Position numbers and translations under genes: made by a program. Below the pieces are notes generated by a model that was given only the letters and a program-made list of their open reading frames with translations, was not told where the DNA came from and did not search any database. From an alpha proteobacterium HIMB5 (GTDB taxonomy: Bacteria > Pseudomonadota > Alphaproteobacteria > Pelagibacterales > Pelagibacteraceae), in NCBI GenBank assembly GCA_000299095.1, contig CP003809.1:558001-622000 (forward strand): a stretch of DNA of 64,000 nt, read 5' to 3'. This document shows, one piece after another, positions 61,963 through 64,000 of the stretch (its first letter is position 1; each line of letters begins with the position of its first letter).

Positions 61963-62865
61963 TTAATTAAAGTATTTTAAAGCAAAGAATACAACAATTG
62001 GAATGGTTATAAACGACATTAAAGTTGAAACAACTATAGTACTAGCAACACTATCAACTATATATTTTGGTGAATATATCGATGCAACAAGATAATTAAG
62101 AACAGCACTAGGCATTGAACATTGTATCAATAAAACTCCAGCAGCAAATCCTTCTAAATTAAAATATAAAATTAATAAATATCCTATAATAGGTCCTACA
62201 ATAACGCGGCCTATTGAAGAAAATATAGCTTTATACAATGAAAAAACTTTTAATCTTGTTAAAGCGATTCCCAATGACATCAAAATTAAAAAAATTGTTG
62301 CGTACATTAAAAGAAAGGTAGTATTCTCAACAAAACCAGGTAATTCTAAATCGTAATAAAGTAAAAAAACAGCAACAAGGATTGCATAAAATGGAGGACT
62401 TTTAATTATAACTTGTAAACTAAATTTTCTATTAGCCAGAAATACACCTAGTGTGAAGTGACATAAAATTATTAATGCAGAAATAGCTGCAGAAACCCCA
62501 AGTCCTTGAGAGCCATAAGCAAATAAACATATTGGTAACCCCATATTACCTGTATTAGGCATTGTTAAAGGTGGAAGTTCTCTTATTATATCCTTAGTAT
62601 TTAAAATATATAATATTATTGTACCAATAATTAAAAATCCTATAATAGCTATTGCATAATACCAAAAATAGTTAATAAAAACATTAAATGAAATATTTAC
62701 TGGATTTAAAGCATAGATTATCATTGCTGGCGTACCAACATTAGCTGCAAAATTAGTGATAAACGTAGTATCTATTTTTGGATTTTTTTTACCTAAATAG
62801 TAGCCAATCCCGACTACAAAAAAAACTGGAAACAATACTTCAAATAACTTTATGTAAATTTCCAT
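61963..62865 (-). CDS. AEC-family transporter (auxin efflux carrier type)
   Basis: The 300-aa protein has about ten membrane segments in an inverted-repeat layout. It shows VLFPVFFVVGIGYYLGKK (about 10-27), FAANVGTPAMIIYALN (about 38-53), LPPLTMPNTGNMGLPICLFAYG (core PNTGNMGLPICLFAYG, about 102-117) and LIQCSMPSAVLNYLVA (about 246-261). The family exports organic acids or similar anions. It overlaps the homoserine dehydrogenase gene by 1 bp, so it is probably in that operon. An amino acid or its precursor as substrate is only a guess. Confidence 0.87.
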   Translation of the reverse strand: MEIYIKLFEVLFPVFFVVGIGYYLGKKNPKIDTTFITNFAANVGTPAMIIYALNPVNISFNVFINYFWYYAIAIIGFLIIGTIILYILNTKDIIRELPPLTMPNTGNMGLPICLFAYGSQGLGVSAAISALIILCHFTLGVFLANRKFSLQVIIKSPPFYAILVAVFLLYYDLELPGFVENTTFLLMYATIFLILMSLGIALTRLKVFSLYKAIFSSIGRVIVGPIIGYLLILYFNLEGFAAGVLLIQCSMPSAVLNYLVASIYSPKYIVDSVASTIVVSTLMSFITIPIVVFFALKYFN

Positions 62866-64000
62866 TAATTATATAGTCTAATTAATGTGGGCTGTTTTAG
62901 AAGAATGTTTTCTTTACTAAGTTTTTTTAGACAATTTTTTATACTTAGCTCAGTAGTCTTATGAGTAATAATAACAATCGTTGCTTTACTAGCATTATTA
63001 TCAGGTGTTTGAATTAATCTTTTAACTGAAATTTTATATCTAGCCATTTGATTTGTTATTTTTGATAAAACACCAGGTATATCTTTAACTTCAAACCTCA
63101 AATATAAAGAATTTGTGTAGTTTAATACATTATAGGGTTTAAGTTTTTTTCTTTTAGTTGTTGGTGATCCAAATGGATACTTAATATTTCCTCTTAAAAT
63201 AGATAATAGATCTGATAATAATGATGATGATGTAGGGCCTGGTCCTGCCCCCTCTCCTTGCATAATACTCTCACCAACAGGTTTACCATTAGTAATAACA
63301 GCATTCATTACACCATTCACATTACCAATATAACTATTTTTACTGACTAAGCACGGATGTACTCTTTCAAATAATTGATTATTTATAATTTCAGAAATAC
63401 CAAGAAGTTTGATTCTCATATTTAATTGATTTGCAATTGAAATATCTTTTAATTCAATTTTTTCTATTCCTTCCATTAAACATTTGTTTTGAGCTACCTT
63501 AGAATTAAAACATAAAGCTGAAAGAATTCTAACTTTTGCAAAAGCATCATAGCCATTCAAATCCAATTTTGGATTTCCAGGTTCTGCATAACCGAGAGCT
63601 TGAGCTTTTTTTAATACATTCTCAAAATTTTGTTTGGAATTTTCCATTTCAGATAGAATGTAATTACAAGTACCATTTAATATTCCAAAAACCTTTGAAA
63701 TTTTATTTGTTGCTATCCCCTCTTTAATACTTCTTAATATTGGTATTCCTCCTGCTACCGCGGCTTCAAATTCTAAGTTGACGTTATTTTTTTCCGCTAA
63801 TGAAGATAGGTAATCACCATGTTTTGCTATTAGTGCTTTATTGGGAGTGATAACGTGTATTTTGTTTTTTAAAGCTGTTTCTACAATTTTTTTTGAAATA
63901 CCATCAGATAAACCAATAGACTCAAACAATATATCAATATTAGTTTTTTTTATTATATCTAGTGGATTTGAGAAAAAAATTTTTTTATCAATTGTAAATC
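62865..64000 (-). CDS. hom: homoserine dehydrogenase, 5' truncated by window edge
   Basis: The frame stays open to base 64000 on the minus strand, so the N-terminal nucleotide-binding part (roughly 55-60 residues) lies outside. The TTG at 63927-63929 is not the start, because upstream codons read on in family-like sequence. Visible motifs are VITPNKALIAKHGD, FEAAVAGGIPILRSI and KVFGILNGTCNYILSEM, and YAEPGNPKLDLNGYDAFAK (core EPGNPKLDLNGYDAFAK), all diagnostic. A C-terminal ACT domain follows (about the last 80 residues, from SLYLRFEVKDIPGVLS). It reduces aspartate semialdehyde to homoserine for threonine and methionine synthesis. Confidence 0.95.
   Translation of the reverse strand, partial: FTIDKKIFFSNPLDIIKKTNIDILFESIGLSDGISKKIVETALKNKIHVITPNKALIAKHGDYLSSLAEKNNVNLEFEAAVAGGIPILRSIKEGIATNKISKVFGILNGTCNYILSEMENSKQNFENVLKKAQALGYAEPGNPKLDLNGYDAFAKVRILSALCFNSKVAQNKCLMEGIEKIELKDISIANQLNMRIKLLGISEIINNQLFERVHPCLVSKNSYIGNVNGVMNAVITNGKPVGESIMQGEGAGPGPTSSSLLSDLLSILRGNIKYPFGSPTTKRKKLKPYNVLNYTNSLYLRFEVKDIPGVLSKITNQMARYKISVKRLIQTPDNNASKATIVIITHKTTELSIKNCLKKLSKENILLKQPTLIRLYN

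Noticed and set aside
63927..63929. TTG as the start codon of homoserine dehydrogenase.
   Set aside because: The frame continues upstream to the window edge with family-like sequence, so the gene is truncated by the window and this codon is an internal Leu.

Overview
The window looks like a chromosome segment of a streamlined marine alphaproteobacterium of the SAR11 / Candidatus Pelagibacter type. The grounds are the very low GC, tiny or overlapping gene spacers, alphaproteobacterial gene families (NDUFS4-like subunit, SdhE, DUF502, MJ0042 zinc-ribbon protein, DUF6356), and alpha-style gene order (argS-small membrane protein-nagZ-scpAB-tatABC-serS; recG/sdhE; yajC-secDF). No phage, IS element or CRISPR array was seen. 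The species cannot be fixed from sequence reading alone.

Layout. 1-2053: 3' end of ilvD, a ManC/AlgA-type GDP-mannose enzyme and dgkA. 2084-9278: a complete phosphate-starvation locus, phoR-pstS-pstC-pstA-pstB-phoU-phoB. Near-identical 7-4-7 direct-repeat Pho boxes lie before pstS and pstC, and a strong hairpin terminator separates these two genes. 9285-12644: a zinc locus, znuCB-zur on the minus strand and a His-rich znuA divergent from it, with two Zur-box-like palindromes in the shared spacer. 12687-25612: an Ldh2-family dehydrogenase, xthA, erpA, dgt, then a long plus-strand run argS-nagZ-scpAB-tatABC-serS-yajC-secDF. 25614-34584: a PuuD-like membrane protein and uvrA (minus), then ssb-gyrA-coaD-ppi-tgt and tRNA-Lys. 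34588-46998: a Tat/lipoprotein M48 peptidase, a DUF502 protein, recG, sdhE, tRNA-Ser, and an envelope/replication run rarD-mltB-SPOR lipoprotein-dac-tmk-holB-metG-tatD-MBL hydrolase. 46993-53334: gpx, nhaA, a zinc-ribbon protein, tRNA-Pro, the NDUFS4-like gene, an SbmA/BacA-like transporter, glpX, recJ and tRNA-Glu. 53339-59635: an accessory surface-glycan cluster (GIY-YIG, rfbC, three glycosyltransferases, a methyltransferase) ending in a tyrosine recombinase with a 14-7-14 inverted repeat 1 bp upstream of its start codon. 59679-64000: DUF6356, GNAT and MGMT genes, an unusually long 486-bp spacer between convergent genes, two transporters and the 3' part of homoserine dehydrogenase.

How it works together. 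The phosphate and zinc loci are self-contained sensing and uptake modules with their operators visible. The Tat translocon and Sec accessory genes lie in one run, and a candidate Tat-exported lipoprotein is encoded 13 kb away. The peptidoglycan genes mltB, SPOR lipoprotein and dac form one tightly overlapping operon that runs into tmk-holB-metG.

Most unusual points: (1) thymidylate kinase is split by a -1 frame change exactly at an A9 tract; (2) the recombinase-adjacent inverted repeat looks like a tyrosine-recombinase core site; (3) the long convergent spacer contains a local GC peak and hairpin-plus-T-run structures, so it is a candidate for an undescribed small RNA; (4) Tgt lacks two of its three zinc-binding cysteines.
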